From contig JAKSZT010054308.1 of assembly GCA_026826555.1 (NCBI GenBank), positions 1,042,174 to 1,106,173 of the forward strand: 64,000 nucleotides of DNA. Reading direction: 5' to 3'. Under the pieces are notes generated by a model. It was not told where the DNA came from. It was given only the letters and a program-made list of their open reading frames with translations, and searched no databases. Position 1 is the first letter of the stretch; the number at the start of each line of letters is the position of its first letter. The stretch comes from Tolypeutes matacus. Lineage: Eukaryota; Chordata; Mammalia; Cingulata; Chlamyphoridae. This document shows positions 35,225 through 46,579 of this stretch, one piece after another. The position numbers and the translations under genes were made by a program.

Positions 35225-35620
35225 CACATATCCATTTACTTGTTTGTACACTCAGTCATTCCGCACTGGGGACTTCCTGTGTGTCAGGCACTGTATAATG
35301 CTCTGAGGGGCCCAGTGATAAATCAGGCTTGACCTTGTCCTTAAGGAGCCCTCAGGCATGCAGGGAGATAAGACACTCCTCGAATGATTCTAATGTGAAA
35401 ATTAAAAGGCAAAAGAGATGTAAGGGTCAATGGGATTTTGAGGGGAGAACAATGACCTTCAGCTGATGATGTCTTCCTGAAGGCTGGTAGCTGTAAGTCA
35501 TGCCAGAATAGACATGCAGGTGCTTCAGGAAGAGAATACCCGATGTGCAAAGGCCCAGAGGTGGACAGCTGTGGGGCTTGACCAGAAGTGGGGAGCACTG
35601 GGGAGAGGTGGGAGATACAG
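35225..35620 (-). repeat. L2 LINE 3'-end fragment
   Basis: The plus strand shows gacttcctgtgtgtcaggca, cttgtccttaaggagccctc and, further on, gtgcaaaggcccagaggtgg, consistent with reverse-oriented L2. Confidence 0.5.
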
Positions 35621-36959
35621 AGAACAGGGCAGCAGCTGGATTCCAGGCCAAGGAGCCTACACTTCATTCAGTAGAACGGAGGCCAGAAGCAATGCTAGAA
35701 GCATATTCTTCCAGGAAAAGACCCAGCAGGAGGCTGCCACAATAGTCCAGGTGAGAGAAAAGATGAGCTCAGTTGGGGTCTCAAGCTCCAAGTCAATTAG
35801 GCAAGGCAAGCCTCGAACCCCTATAGGATAAAGAAGATAGTTTTGTGCTGTTTCCCAGCCTCGCCGGGAAGACAGGCCTCAGCTTTCACCAGTCCAGTGA
35901 GGCAATCTTACACAACCCTGACACAAGCCCTACTCTGAAGTAAACTCCAGAATTCAACCTCAGTGCCCCGCCCCACCCCCGCAGCAGTTGTTGAAAACCT
36001 ATATTTTGGAAAGTCCTGTGTCATTGATTTTGACATTCCAATTACCAAAGTGACAACAGGACTGAAACAGCTGGTTGCCCAAGCCCTGTTCCCCCTTTAC
36101 ACTGAAGGTGAACAATTCATCTACCCCAAGACCCCGTCAGTTCCTGGGCCAGATTGGACCCCATCCTATGTCTTCAGAGACCTTCTCCAATAGGCACAAG
36201 ATGGGAGATGACCCCCAGTGGAGGGCCAGCTGGCCTCCTTCTGTGGGCACCCCAAGTCTCCCTTTTCTCTATGAGCTCCATTTTTCATCTCATGTACCTA
36301 GAATTGTCACATGCAGATTGTAGCATGAGGAAGGGGATTGTTGCCAAGACCTAAGGTGAGGAGAAAAGAGGAGGGGGCACCCCTAGGACAGGCACAGCAG
36401 AGGACCCTGGCACGAGGCCTCGGGCAGCCCAGCCTCAGTTTGAGTGTGTCCTCTCCCTCTCTTCTCCCCTGCTTCTCTCCCCCCACTCCAGTCTCCGATG
36501 TTCCTTTCTTTTTCTGTCTGTCCTTTCGACACTGTTGCTCTGAGCTTTTTCCTCACTTGTTGCTTTTCACCCTCCTGTTCTCTCGGGTGAGGTGCAGACC
36601 ACGTAGCTGGGGGTGCTTTCAGGGAGGGGGACACCCAGGAGGAATTAGTAGGAGGACATCCCCAGAGCAGATGTCCAGCTTCCGAAGCTCCTCTTACTAA
36701 TGCAAGGAGAAAATCCAAAGGAAGACTAATTGAAAGCCTTCGGTATTGCACCTGGAAAAGAAAAGCAGGGGGTCACAATAGTGACTTTCAAATATTGCCC
36801 AAGTCTGGAGGGAAGCATTCGCTCCGCAGCAAGACTTCCAAGGTCCTTTGTGCCAAGCTCAGTCCCCCTCCCGCTACCACCACCGCCGGCCTCTCACTGG
36901 CATTATATCAGCTATTCATTTCCCTCAGTTACAACAGCAACTCAATTCAGCAAAACCAG

Positions 36960-37240
36960 CGTCCATTTAGCCAGTGTTCACTGAGCAGCAGCTGTGTTCA
37001 GGGCACGCGAGAGGTGCCGAGTAAACAAAGCACGCAAAGTCCAGCTCACCTTGGAGCTTACAGCTGGAGGAGAGTCAGACAATAAACAAGCCAAGACGTA
37101 AATAACCTAGCCAACTGCAGATGGTGGTGAGTTCTACGAAGAAAACAAAAGAGGATGATGTGACAGAGGGACTGCTAGGTGAGGTGAGGAGCCAGGCAAG
37201 GCCCCACTAAAATGAGGCAATGATGGAAAGGAGACCTGAA
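36960..37240 (-). repeat. L2 LINE 3'-end fragment
   Basis: Contains ccagtgttcactgagcagca, cttggagcttacagctggag and gagagtcagacaataaacaa, the reverse L2 3' end order. A long SINE follows immediately. Confidence 0.5.
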
Positions 37241-37274
37241 TGACAAGAAGTCATCTCTGCAAAGATGCATTAGG

Positions 37275-37356
37275 GGTGGGGCGGATGTGGCTCAAATGGT
37301 TGGGTGTCCATCTGCCATATGGAGGGACCTGGGATCGATCCCCGGGACCTCCCGGT

Positions 37357-37410
<54 letters not shown>

Positions 37411-37741
37411 GGTGCATGGGCTGCCAGGCTCTGTGTGCCGGTGAGCCGCCAGGCCCCGGGAGCCATGCAGCAAGATGATGACGTAACAGGAGAGAGACGC
37501 AGGGGAGAGACAAGACGAGATGCTCTGAAGGCCAGGAACCAAGGTGGCGCAGGTGGCAGAACACCTCTCTCCTACATCAGAGGTCTCCAGAATTGAATCC
37601 TGCTGAAGACTGGAGGAGGAGGATAAGAAGAGATGGCAGGAAACAGACACAGAGAATTGCCCAGCGAATGGACACAAAACAGCAAATGGGGAAGGGGGGG
37701 TTAAATACATAAAATAAATAAACAAATCTTTAAAAAAAAAA
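37275..37741 (+). mobile_element. full-length long DAS-type SINE with two tRNA-like modules
   Basis: About 467 bp flanked by the duplication atgcattagg at 37265-37274 and 37742-37751. The first tRNA-like module (gcggatgtggctcaaatggt, then gggatcgatccccggg) is followed by an A run and an (AT)n stretch. A second module around 37540-37605 contains aaggtggcgcaggtggcaga and an attgaatcctg B-box-like motif. The tail is T/A-rich. It is the same architecture as the copies at 11167 and 52059. Confidence 0.9.
37371..37407. repeat. (AT)n microsatellite
   Basis: An uninterrupted AT dinucleotide run of 37 bases, lying directly after the internal A tract of the SINE and probably grown from it. Confidence 0.95.
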
Positions 37742-38099
37742 ATGCATTAGGAAATCATGGGAGGGCTTTACTCAGGTAAGTGATTGATAGGGAGGTATGT
37801 TTGGAGGCGATCGTTCCAGCAGCTGTGTGGAGGATGGAGTGGGGGGGCATCTGGAATGGAGGTGTGGGGCTAGTTAGGAGGCCACGGCAGGAATTTCTTG
37901 AGCCTGATACTGTGCGAGGTCCCCTGCCTTCAAGCAGCCCCTGGTCTAGCAGGAGAAACAGACATCCAATGGGTACTTTCAATATAATGTGGTGGGCAAA
38001 AGTTAAGCGAAGGTGGGTGAGAGGCCCAAGCCATCCTGGGAGCCTGTCTTCTCGGCTGGGGTGGAGATAGGGGCAGAAGGAAGGAAGATTAAGGAAAGT

Positions 38100-39560
38100 T
38101 TCCTCAGATGAATACCTGAGCTGGGTTTTGAAACATCATGCCCAGCACTGTGTTGGGCAATGAGAGAAATCAGAGAAATATAGGAAGTCAGGGTCCTTCC
38201 CCACCAGATATTTACAGTCTAGCTTCCTTCTTTTAAATTTGAAGGCTTTTTATGTTAGCCAATCAAACCGGTGAGTCCTAGCCACTCTCTTGCATCAGGG
38301 GCTTCTGGTTGTGATCCTATTGAATCCAGCTCCTCTATCGGACTTTCAAAGCCCTGATATGCAAGTTTTCCCTGGCTTGGCTAGCGGTGTACCAGCCGCC
38401 TGCCTGAAATGTCACCCTGAAGGCCAACATATTGCACACACAGCACCCAAGAGAGTGTCACTGAAGTCCCTTCTCCCACGTTCACACCCTTGCCCAGGAG
38501 CTATCAGACTAACCGAGCTCAAGAGAGTGTGACGCAGGTTGGAACTATGTCAGGGGGCTGTGGGGACTTGGGCTCTTTAGAAAAGACGTTTGAGTTGGGC
38601 CTTGGAGGATAAGTAAATTTCAAAACCAAAGAAAGACCCGTGGAGCCTGCTGCCTAGAACAGAGCAGACACTTTGAAAATGATGGTGAATGAAGGGAAGA
38701 AAGGGCACTCTAGGCCAAAAACAGCAGGAGCAAAACCTGAGAAGTCCAAAAGTTCTTGTGGAAACTGGAGAAAGTTCTGGAGTGGCTGGGGATTAAGGCC
38801 TGTGGGGGTAGACGGGAGCTGGAGGTGAGATGCTGGAGAGGAAGTTCCAGTCTCTGAGGTTCTGTGGGCCTATCACTCCTCATATCCATTTTTTTGTCTC
38901 ACAGTACACATCATAGCCCTGGAATCTCGTCTCTGCGTTGTCACGGAGGAATTAGAGATCACCTCGTCCAAATAATGCCTTTTACAGATGAAATGGCTAA
39001 AGCCCAGAGAAGGGAAATCACTTGCCCAAATTCACAGAGCCAAGAAACAGTTTGACCCAGCTCATATGATTTCAAGTTCAGGGCTCTTTTCATTGTCCTT
39101 AGGTACCTCTGACTGATGGAATTTGACCAAGTTTGGTGGCCCTTAAAATTTCTCAAAATATGATGTAGGTTCAATTGGCTATTTTGAAACAAAGTCACGG
39201 CTTGTGAATGCTTTCCATATTGGCAGGTACGCTGGGTTTTGGTGATGGTAGTGTTGGCTGGCTGTTTTTGTTGTTTAGACAGATTTTGACGCTACTATGC
39301 ATATCAAACGTGGTTCCAGAGATATGTGAGTGCATTCAGTGAGACCCAATTTGCAGAACACAAGCTCAATCTAGTTTAAAGGCCTTTAAAGAAAGACTTT
39401 GCCCAACTGCCCTTGGTTTACTTGTCTAATACTGGTCAACTTTATCCAAGCTGCACCCCAAACTAACTTCAGTTTTTGCTTTCGTTTAAAATAACCATTA
39501 CCTGTTGTGATTGCAGCAGAAAGTGGGTCAGCTACAACTATCACTGCTACATAAATTAAT
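38100..39560. other. no gene; MIR-like piece at about 38950-39060
   Basis: No coding exon recognised. The short stretch with gccttttacagatgaaatgg and gggaaatcacttgcccaaat is MIR-like in reverse orientation. Confidence 0.4.
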
Positions 39561-39564
39561 ATCT

Positions 39565-39780
39565 TACCATTATCTATTGAGTGCTTACTCTGCATCAGGC
39601 ACTGTGCTAAGTGCTTGATATGGGCTACTAGCTTATCTAATCCTCACAACTCTGGCAGAGAGGTGTTCTTGTCATCCCCATTTTATTGATGGGGAAACTG
39701 AGGTTTAGAGGTTTTAACTAACTTACTCAAGGTCTCCCAAGTAGTAAGTGGTAAAATGATTTGAACCCAGAAATATTAAC
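39565..39780 (-). repeat. MIR SINE, nearly complete
   Basis: The plus strand has, in order, ctattgagtgcttactctgc, caggcactgtgctaagtgct, taatcctcacaactc, ccccattttattgatgggga and gatttgaacccag. This is a clear reverse-complement MIR. Confidence 0.85.
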
Positions 39781-40140
39781 CACTACCCTTTTCTACCCCA
39801 AAACACCCTCTTTTCTACCCTCCCATCCAGGGATTCCAACCTTCAGAATCCCACTATTAATTTTCCTCCATCCAAAGTTTCTCAAAACATTAAACCTGGG
39901 TGATGCTTGAGCAGTTACCTCGTCTAAAGCCCCATTGTAAAAGACAGGAAGTAGAGGCCCAGAGAGGTGAAGTGGCTTGTCCAAGGTCGCTCAGTGAGCC
40001 AGCGGAGACAGAACCAATAAGATATATATTTTTTCTTTTAAGAGATTCATTTTAAGGAATTGGTTCACAACATCGTGGCTCCTGGCAAATCCGAAATCCA
40101 TAGGGCAGGCCAGCAGGCTGGAAACTCAGGAGAATTTCAG

Positions 40141-40345
40141 GCTGCAGTCTTTTTTTTGGGGGGGGGGGGGGACCTTGTACATGGGAGGCAGGCACTCAAC
40201 CATTGAGCTACATCCACTTCCTTTTTTAAATGTTTTTGGTGGATTTTTTTGTAATTTATTTTTTTTAGGAGGTACTGCTGATTGAACCTGGGACCTCATA
40301 CATGCAAAGCAGGCCCTCAACCACTGAGCAACACCCGCTCCCCTG
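40141..40345 (-). mobile_element. dimeric tRNA-like SINE
   Basis: Two related modules lie in tandem, each ending in an A-box-like segment on the plus-strand side (ctcaaccattgagctacatc and ctcaaccactgagcaacacc). A T-rich linker separates them. The second module has gattgaacctgggacctcat, a reversed B-box region. A run of 14 G occurs in the first tail. Confidence 0.75.
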
Positions 40346-41129
40346 AGGCTGCAGTCTTGAGGCAGAATTTCTTCTTACTGGGGAAACCTCTCTTTTTGCT
40401 CTTAAGGCTTCCAACTGATAAGTTCCACCCACATTATCAAGAGTAATCTCCTTTGCTCAAAGTCAACCACACCTACAAAACTATCTTCACAGCAACTCCT
40501 AGATTAGTATTTGATTAAATGATTGGGAACTATAGCCTAGCCAAGTTGACATAGAAAACTAACCATCACAGAAACCTCCCCAGCTTGGGCCATTCCAAGG
40601 CCCCCCCTCCCTGGGTCCTATATTCCTTCTGCTGCTGCCAACCCCTCCTCACCCCCATCTTCAGCTTCTCCACCTTGTCCTGTCCCCAGGAGTGGTATCA
40701 CCATAGACTCCTGCCTCCTCCCATACTTTCACCTTCCCTCCTGTCTTCACTTTGTTCCACTCAGACCCACATCCCACAGATGCAGCAGTTTCCTCTGGTG
40801 AGTGGCCAACAAACCTCTATCTCCAGGCCTCAGTGGTCAGTACTTTTCCCTTACTAGCCTCAGTCCTGAATTCCAACTGCCTACGCATTATCTCCACAGG
40901 GCTTCATACTGAATAAGCCAAAAGCCAAACCCACCCATCCACTCCCCCCACAAAGCTCTCCTTCTCACTTTTCCTTACACTTGTCATACCTGAACTCTAG
41001 CAAGTTATCTTGTGTTTCTTAGGTTCGCTCTCGAACACTGCCCTTCTGGTCTATTCCTACTGCCGAAAAAGGAGCCAGAGGGAGCAGTTCCTCTGGGAGG
41101 GCCCAACGCCTTGCCTGGCTGCTGCTTCT

Positions 41130-41314
41130 TTTTTTTTTTTAGATTTTTTTCAAAATTTATTTATTCATTCATCCACCCCCTGCTGCCCGTGCTCGCTGGG
41201 TCAGCCAACCACGCCGTGCGGGTAGGCCCGCCCCCACCAGGAGGCCCTGGGAACCGAACCCGGGGCCCCCCACGTGGCAAACGGGAGCCCCACTGATTGA
41301 GCCACAGCCACCTC
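41130..41314 (-). mobile_element. tRNA-derived SINE, second subfamily
   Basis: The plus strand reads T run, atttatttattcattcatcc, gctcgctgggtcagc, gggaaccgaacccgggg and gattgagccacagccacctc. The target duplication cctggctgctgcttct is perfect at 41114-41129 and 41315-41330. The element at 51312-51506 belongs to the same subfamily. Confidence 0.88.
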
Positions 41315-41599
41315 CCTGGCTGCTGCTTCTGACATCCCCACTAAACTGATTGTGAGCCCCAAGGGGAGGCGACTGGTCTGCATCTGATTTCACCCACCGG
41401 TCTCTCCGACTTGACTCGGCACTGAGCAGAGGCTCAATGGCTTCTGCCAAATGAGATTGAATTGCCCTTTGCACCAAAGATCGCTGACCCCAATGCCTGT
41501 CCCTTGGGGAGATTATTCGTGCCCCACTGAGGCCATGCTCCTTCCTATTTTCCCCTGGGACCATTTATAGGGACTCAAACCAACAGCCCTACTGCTTTT

Positions 41600-41760
41600 C
41601 ATCCATTCATTCATTTAGGAAGTATTTATCAAACACCTACCACATGCCAAGCACTGTGCTGGTGCTAGTGATACAGAACCTGCTCTCGAGCATCCTTGCC
41701 CTCTGGAAGAGACAGACACAAAGCAGATAGTCACATCAAGGGATACAGAGTCACAAAAGG
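41600..41760 (-). repeat. L2 LINE 3'-end fragment
   Basis: The plus strand has tccattcattcatttaggaa, accacatgccaagcactgtg and tgccctctggaagagacaga, in the reverse L2 3' end layout. Confidence 0.5.
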
Positions 41761-42239
41761 AGATAAGAGCACTAAAGAGGCACAACATGGTCCTGGGAGA
41801 GCATTTAACATAGAACCTGGCCTAGCCCCGGAGCAGAGGTCAGACCAGATCAGGCTTCCCTGCCCTTGCTCTACGCTGGACAGAATGTAACCATCCTCTC
41901 TTCTCCTGGGGCTGCCTCCTTCCCCTTGTTCCTCCCAACCAAAGAAAGGTGTGCTTTGCTATCCCAAGCCCATGGACATGGAAATTCTGCATCGTTTTCC
42001 CCCTTTCAAAATTCTACCCCAAATTTAGCGATGGCCAAGAGCCCACGCCTCCAGGAAGCCTAAGTGACCCCACCCCGCCCGGCTGGGCCGCCATTCTGTT
42101 CTCCCACAACACCCCGTGCTTACTTCCGTCACAATGCACATAGCTCTATCTGGTGATTTCTGTTGGCCCAGCCTTGCCCCACCACAGCACGAGCTTCTTA
42201 AGGCAAGGACTGTCTTCCACCTCTGTATCCCCAGCATTC

Positions 42240-43375
42240 TGCCCAGTCTTATGGGAAAACCCTCAGAGTGATCCTTGATTTCTCATTTCCCAGCTACACA
42301 GCTCATCCAGTCAGACCCCTGTCCCACGTCCACCATCCCCACCCTCGCCCTAGCGCCATGGTGGCCAATATGGTCACCACAAACCCCACGTGACTCCTGA
42401 GCACTTAAACGTGGCTAGCCCAAATTGAGATGTGCTGTAAGCATAGAATTCACATGGGATTTCAGAGGCTTAGGACAGCAACAAAAAAATGTAAGAAAGC
42501 TCAGTCATAATTCTTATACTGCTGACATCAAAATATTGGGGTTATACTGGGTTAAATAGCGTATTTTATTAAAATTGATTTCAACTGTTTCTTTTCACTT
42601 TTTTAAGGTGGCTGCTAGTAAATTTTAAATGACATGTGGCTCACGTTATATTTCTATTGAGCAGTGCTGGTATGGGGACTCCTTCCTTAGTTGGTTTCCT
42701 TGCTCCCACTGTTGCCTGCTGCCTTCAATCTATTCTCTATGAAAGGAGCCAGAGTGGTCCTTTTGAAACATAAACTGAATCATCTCACTCCCCTGCTCCA
42801 ACCCCCCAAGTGGCTCCCCAGCACACTTAGAATAAAGTCCAAAGTGGGGTTCCCATTCCCCCACCGCCCTGGCTATAAACCCCTCCTGCTAATTACCTCC
42901 ACGCCCATATCTCCCACCACTTCCCCTCTCAGTCACTCCACCCCATGCACTTTGGCTTCTGTGCTGCTCTTTCTGTAAGTCAAGCAGGCGCCTACCTCAG
43001 GCTCTTAGTCTCCCTCTACCCGGAACTCTTGGCCCCTAGATATATGCAGGCTGCTCTCCTTTCTTTCTTTAAGGTTTCTGCTCAAATGTATTCTCCAAGC
43101 ATCCCATCTAAACCAGCATCTCCTCTTCCATCTCTTCTACCCTAACCCTACTTCACTACTTTAGTTTTCTTCATGTAACTTACTACTACCTACCAGGGTA
43201 TTATAAGACATATTTTTGTTTGTCTGGATATTTGTTTCTTTTCTATCTCCCACCCTACCCCAACCCTGAAAAATGTACACTCCCAGAGGCAGGGACTTTG
43301 CCTCTTTGGTCTCTGGCTATTATAGGTACTCAGTTGATATTTTTTAAATGAATGAATGAATTAACAATGGTGGGT
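42240..43375 (+). repeat. L2 LINE, long fragment split by a DNA transposon
   Basis: Contains agtgatccttgatttctcat, then after an insertion gagccagagtggtccttttg, aatcatctcactcccctgct, agtggctccccagcacactt, ctttggcttctgtgctgctc and a terminal aatgaatgaatgaatt. This order matches the L2 3' half. The insertion at about 42358-42672 is described separately. Confidence 0.65.
42358..42672 (+). mobile_element. old DNA transposon inserted in L2
   Basis: Contains gagcacttaaacgtggctag, ccaaattgagatgtgctgta and ggctcacgttatatttctat, a recognisable conserved mammalian repeat of non-autonomous DNA transposon type. The exact family name is not assigned. L2 sequence continues on both sides. Confidence 0.5.
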
Positions 43376-43394
43376 GTTCAATAATTTTTCTTTT

Positions 43395-43618
43395 CTTTTT
43401 TTTTTTTTTAGGTACTGGTGGCCATGGATTGAACCCAGGACCTCATATGTGGGAAGCCAACACTCAGCCACTAAGCCACATCTGCTTCCCTGAGTTGATT
43501 TTTTCATTTGTTTTGCTTGTTGTTTGTTTTTGTTTTTTTAGGAGGCACCGGCACTAGAACCTGGGACCTCCCATGTGGGAGGTAGGCACTCAACCACTTG
43601 GGCTACATCTGTTCCCCA
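43395..43618 (-). mobile_element. dimeric tRNA-like SINE
   Basis: Two tandem modules on the plus strand (ggattgaacccaggacctca and ctagaacctgggacctccca) are each followed by a gccac/ggctacatct A-box-like end. The linker tgagttgattttttc between them recurs in the copy at 45975-46218. Confidence 0.78.
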
Positions 43619-43765
43619 ATAAATATTTGATGAAAGCATGAACGAATCGAGAAGGGAGTCTAAAGGGTCTAAGTAAGGCTGTCAGACTGGCAAGGGTGAG
43701 TTTGGGGACCATGGGCATGGAGAGAAGAAAAAATGCACAGAGACTGTTAACTTTTGAAAAGTACA

Positions 43766-43771
43766 TTTATT
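43766..43771 (-). terminator. S100A12: S100A12 polyadenylation signal
   Basis: The minus strand has AATAAA about 95 bases after the S100A12 stop codon. Confidence 0.8.
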
Positions 43772-43864
43772 ACCTCTCACTCCCCTCAGGCAAGGTGGGG
43801 TTTTGGTGAGGGGAAGGAGGGGCCTCTTGGGGACACTGCTGGGGACAAGTCCTCAGACAGTGTC

Positions 43865-44621
43865 CTACTCTGTGTGGCTATTGTCATGCGCAGCCATCAC
43901 CAAAGTAGCTATCAGGGACACAAATTCATTAAATGTGATCTGTCCATCTTTATTAGTATCCAGATCATTGAAGATTTTGTCAACAGTAGCTTGATCTTTG
44001 GTATTCTAGAAAAAAAGGAGAGCGGAGACAAGTAAGCTCAGAACCTCCAAACAAGATGCTTCCCCTCCTTTCTCCAGGCTTCCCATCCCTCAGAGTTCAA
44101 CTTAGGGAGGCCCAGGATACTAACTCATCAGCCAAAACTGTGGGGGAGAATCCAATGTGACAAAACAGAGGAAGGAGAGACGTAACTGCCATGGGCCATC
44201 CTGGAATCACACCAGGCTTGACCTGAGCTGCACTAGTCCACGCCACCCCTCCCTCTCTCCACTTTGCATATGAGGAAGCAAATTCCAGAGAGAGGAAGTG
44301 AGTGTAGTCTAAGGTGACAGAGTGAGTTGTTGAGCAGGGAGGTGGAGCGCCTGCCTCACAGTAAGGGGAGAACACCCCTAGGAGCTCAAGCTGAAGCTAC
44401 ACACATGCCCCTGTAGCCCTTGCCCCACCTCATCCTTCTTGCTTGACAGGGCCCCTATCTCAGATGAGAGGGGCACCACATACCTCAAGGGTGTTTGCAA
44501 ATTCCTTCATGATCAACTGTTTCAGCTCGCCCTTGGTGAGGGTGTCGGGATCCCCCCTCCGCACTGAGTACTGGTGGAAGATATTGACGATGCCCTCCAG
44601 GTGATCTTCCAGCTTAGTCAT
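43865..44621 (-). CDS. S100A12: S100A12 (calgranulin C, EN-RAGE)
   Basis: Coding exons 44621-44484 and 44005-43865 (phase-0 intron, gtatgt...ttctag) give 92 residues, the same length as human. The start [20 protein letters not shown] is nearly identical to the human protein. The N-terminal S100 EF-hand is followed by a canonical loop D62 to E73 ([12 protein letters not shown]). The zinc ligands H16, D26, H86 and H90 are kept. The protein is secreted by neutrophils, binds Ca, Zn and Cu, and signals through RAGE and TLR4 in known species. Exon 2 starts at 44641 after ttgcag. The residue before the intron is Glu where human has Lys. The reading frame is intact, so the gene appears functional; mouse lacks it. 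Confidence 0.96.
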
Positions 44622-44675
44622 CTTCCCAACCTCCAGTTAACCTGCAAGGAGACAGGCCGTCTAAGGTACTTCCTC

Positions 44676-44703
44676 CCCTCCGCCCTCCGCCCTCCGCCCT
44701 CCA
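44676..44703. repeat. (CCGCCCT)n short tandem repeat
   Basis: Three to four heptamer copies (ccgccct) in intron 1 of S100A12, followed by related C/T-rich sequence. Confidence 0.85.
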
Positions 44704-45233
44704 CTCTCCCCTCTCTTTCTGAATCAAGGTTTCGAAGAGGGCGTCACTTCTCACAGATCTGCTCTGGGTCTCTCTGCTCTGTGTTTGATCCATAGTGAAG
44801 GTTGCATTGGTGGCTAAGATGGGGAGGGGAACATATCAAATCATCTGAAGTCTAAAAGACCAAGCTGGATGGTGTATGGTGTTCCATGCCCCTTCTCCAC
44901 CAGGGAGGGTAATTCAGAGGGTACGGCTCACTCAAGTTCCCCTGGGAAAGGTTCTGCACCTGACCAGGCTGTTCGCTTTCCCCAGGTGATGGTACGTTGG
45001 CCACTCAGCCCTTACAGACCTTCAACCCCCAACACCCCACCTTAGCTATCCCTAAATTCTGAGGCTGGGTGGATCTAGCACAGCAAGAGCTGGTCTGCCT
45101 GGGCCCAAAATACAGTCAGCACAGAGGTGCTCAGGCAAGCAGAGGGCTGTGGCTTCCAACAGCCTGCAGAACAGCCACCTGCAGTCAGCACCCTGTGGGC
45201 AACTTGAGACCCAGCCAAGGAAGGAGCACTTAC

Positions 45234-45278
45234 CCTCAAGGCACAGGAGCAAGGAGCCTGAGCGAGGAGCCAGCACCA
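45234..45278 (-). other. S100A12: S100A12 non-coding exon 1
   Basis: On the minus strand the segment ending ctcctgtgccttgagg is followed by the donor gtaagtg. It resembles the end of the human S100A12 leader. The 5' border is inferred from the TATA box upstream. Confidence 0.65.
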
Positions 45279-45302
45279 GTGAGGCTCCCTGGGCCAGGGA
45301 GG

Positions 45303-45310
45303 TTTTTATA
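45303..45310 (-). promoter_or_regulatory. S100A12: TATA box of S100A12
   Basis: The minus strand reads ccttataaaaacc, with TATAAAAA at this position, about 30 bases upstream of the inferred transcription start. Confidence 0.75.
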
Positions 45311-45689
45311 AGGCCCTTCAGGCTTCACCCTTGACCTTGAGTGAAGAAATCTCCTCTCTGATTTATTTTGAGGAAAGTGCTGTACAGTGCTCTATTGCTC
45401 AAGAGAAGCTTCAGACCTGCAGCTTTGATTGCAAAGCAGGCAGCTCAGAAGGTACCAACCCTGTGTCCACCCCCTGGCTCAGCCTAAAGCCAGCATCCTC
45501 CACCCGATCCCACCCACCCACCCACACTGCCGCGCCCGGCACATTCCTCAGCCCTGGGTCAGCCCTGGGTCTTCAGGCGTAGCCCAGTCCCCTGTTCCCT
45601 GACACAGGACTAAGGCAACAAGGTCCACTGCCCGGCTGGCTTCTGCCTGGGAAGGAAGGAGAGGGGAGACACATGCTCAGTGTCTGTTC

Positions 45690-45965
45690 CAACAAAAATG
45701 ATGATAAAAAATAAACAATAAAAGTAAATAAAGTAAAATAAAAGAAAATAAAAGTACTCCCGGAACAGAAAAGGGATTTCAGGTAAAAACTAAGGAAATC
45801 TGAACAAACTATGGACTTTAGTTAATAATGATGTATCAATATTGGGTCATTAATTGTAACAAATGGCTCATACTAATATAAGATGCTAATGGGGAAGGAG
45901 ACTCTGTGGGTATAGGGGAACTACCTCTTCAATTTTTCTGTAAATCTAAAACTGTTTTAAAAATT
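45690..45965 (+). repeat. L1 3'-end fragment
   Basis: After an A-rich tract, ggactttagttaataatgat, gtcattaattgtaacaaatg and ttctgtaaatctaaaactgt follow in the order of a typical L1 3' UTR end. Confidence 0.7.
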
Positions 45966-45974
45966 GTCTGTTTT

Positions 45975-46218
45975 GCTGTTGTTGGTTGTTTGTTTTTTGA
46001 GGTACCAGGGCCAGGAATTCAACCCTGGGCCTCTTATGTCGGAAGCCGGCACTCAATCACTGAGCCACATCAGCTCCCCTGAGTTGATTTTTTCCTTTTT
46101 GTTTGTTGCCTGATTTTTTTGTTTTGTTTTATTTTTTAGGAGGTACCGGAAACCAAACCCAGGACCTCCCATGTGGGAAGTAGGCATTTAACCACTTGAG
46201 CCACATCCGCTCCCCTGT
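45975..46218 (-). mobile_element. dimeric tRNA-like SINE
   Basis: Modules ggaattcaaccctgggcctc and ccaaacccaggacctcccat on the plus strand are each followed by a gagccacat end, and are joined by the same tgagttgattttttc linker as the copy at 43395-43618. Confidence 0.78.
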
Positions 46219-46235
46219 CTGTTTTTTAAAAAGTA

Positions 46236-46370
46236 AACATGTATTGGGCACTTACAATCTGCTTTACACAATCCTCAGAACCACCCTGTGAGTGGAGTGC
46301 TATGAATATGCCCATTTTGCAGGTGAAGAAAGAAATGAGTTTAGAGGTTAGGTAACTTTTCTAGGTAGCA
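46236..46370 (-). repeat. MIR SINE fragment
   Basis: The plus strand shows tattgggcacttacaatctg, tcctcagaaccaccctgtga, ccattttgcaggtgaagaaa and gaggttaggtaac, in reverse MIR order. Confidence 0.65.
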
Positions 46371-46464
46371 AACCCAAATTTGTAAGCCTTCAAAACCTTT
46401 CCTGTTAGTGTCAGGCTTTCCCTAAAATGAGAACAGTTTTTAATATAAAAATCACACACGCTCA

Positions 46465-46576
46465 TCTTTTTTTTTTTAAAAGGGCAACACAAATGACTCT
46501 TTGGTACCGGGATTGAACCCAGGACCTTGTATATGGGAAGCAGGTGCTCAACCACTGAGCTACATCTGCTCCCCTA
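46465..46576 (-). mobile_element. tRNA-like SINE monomer
   Basis: The plus strand has a T run, then gggattgaacccaggacctt and ctcaaccactgagctacatc followed by tgctcccct. It is the single-module version of the dimeric elements nearby. Confidence 0.75.
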
Positions 46577-46579
46577 CCC

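Noticed and set aside
37240..37725. Frames containing a Tyr-Ile repeat
   Set aside because: They are the translation of the (AT)n microsatellite inside a SINE.
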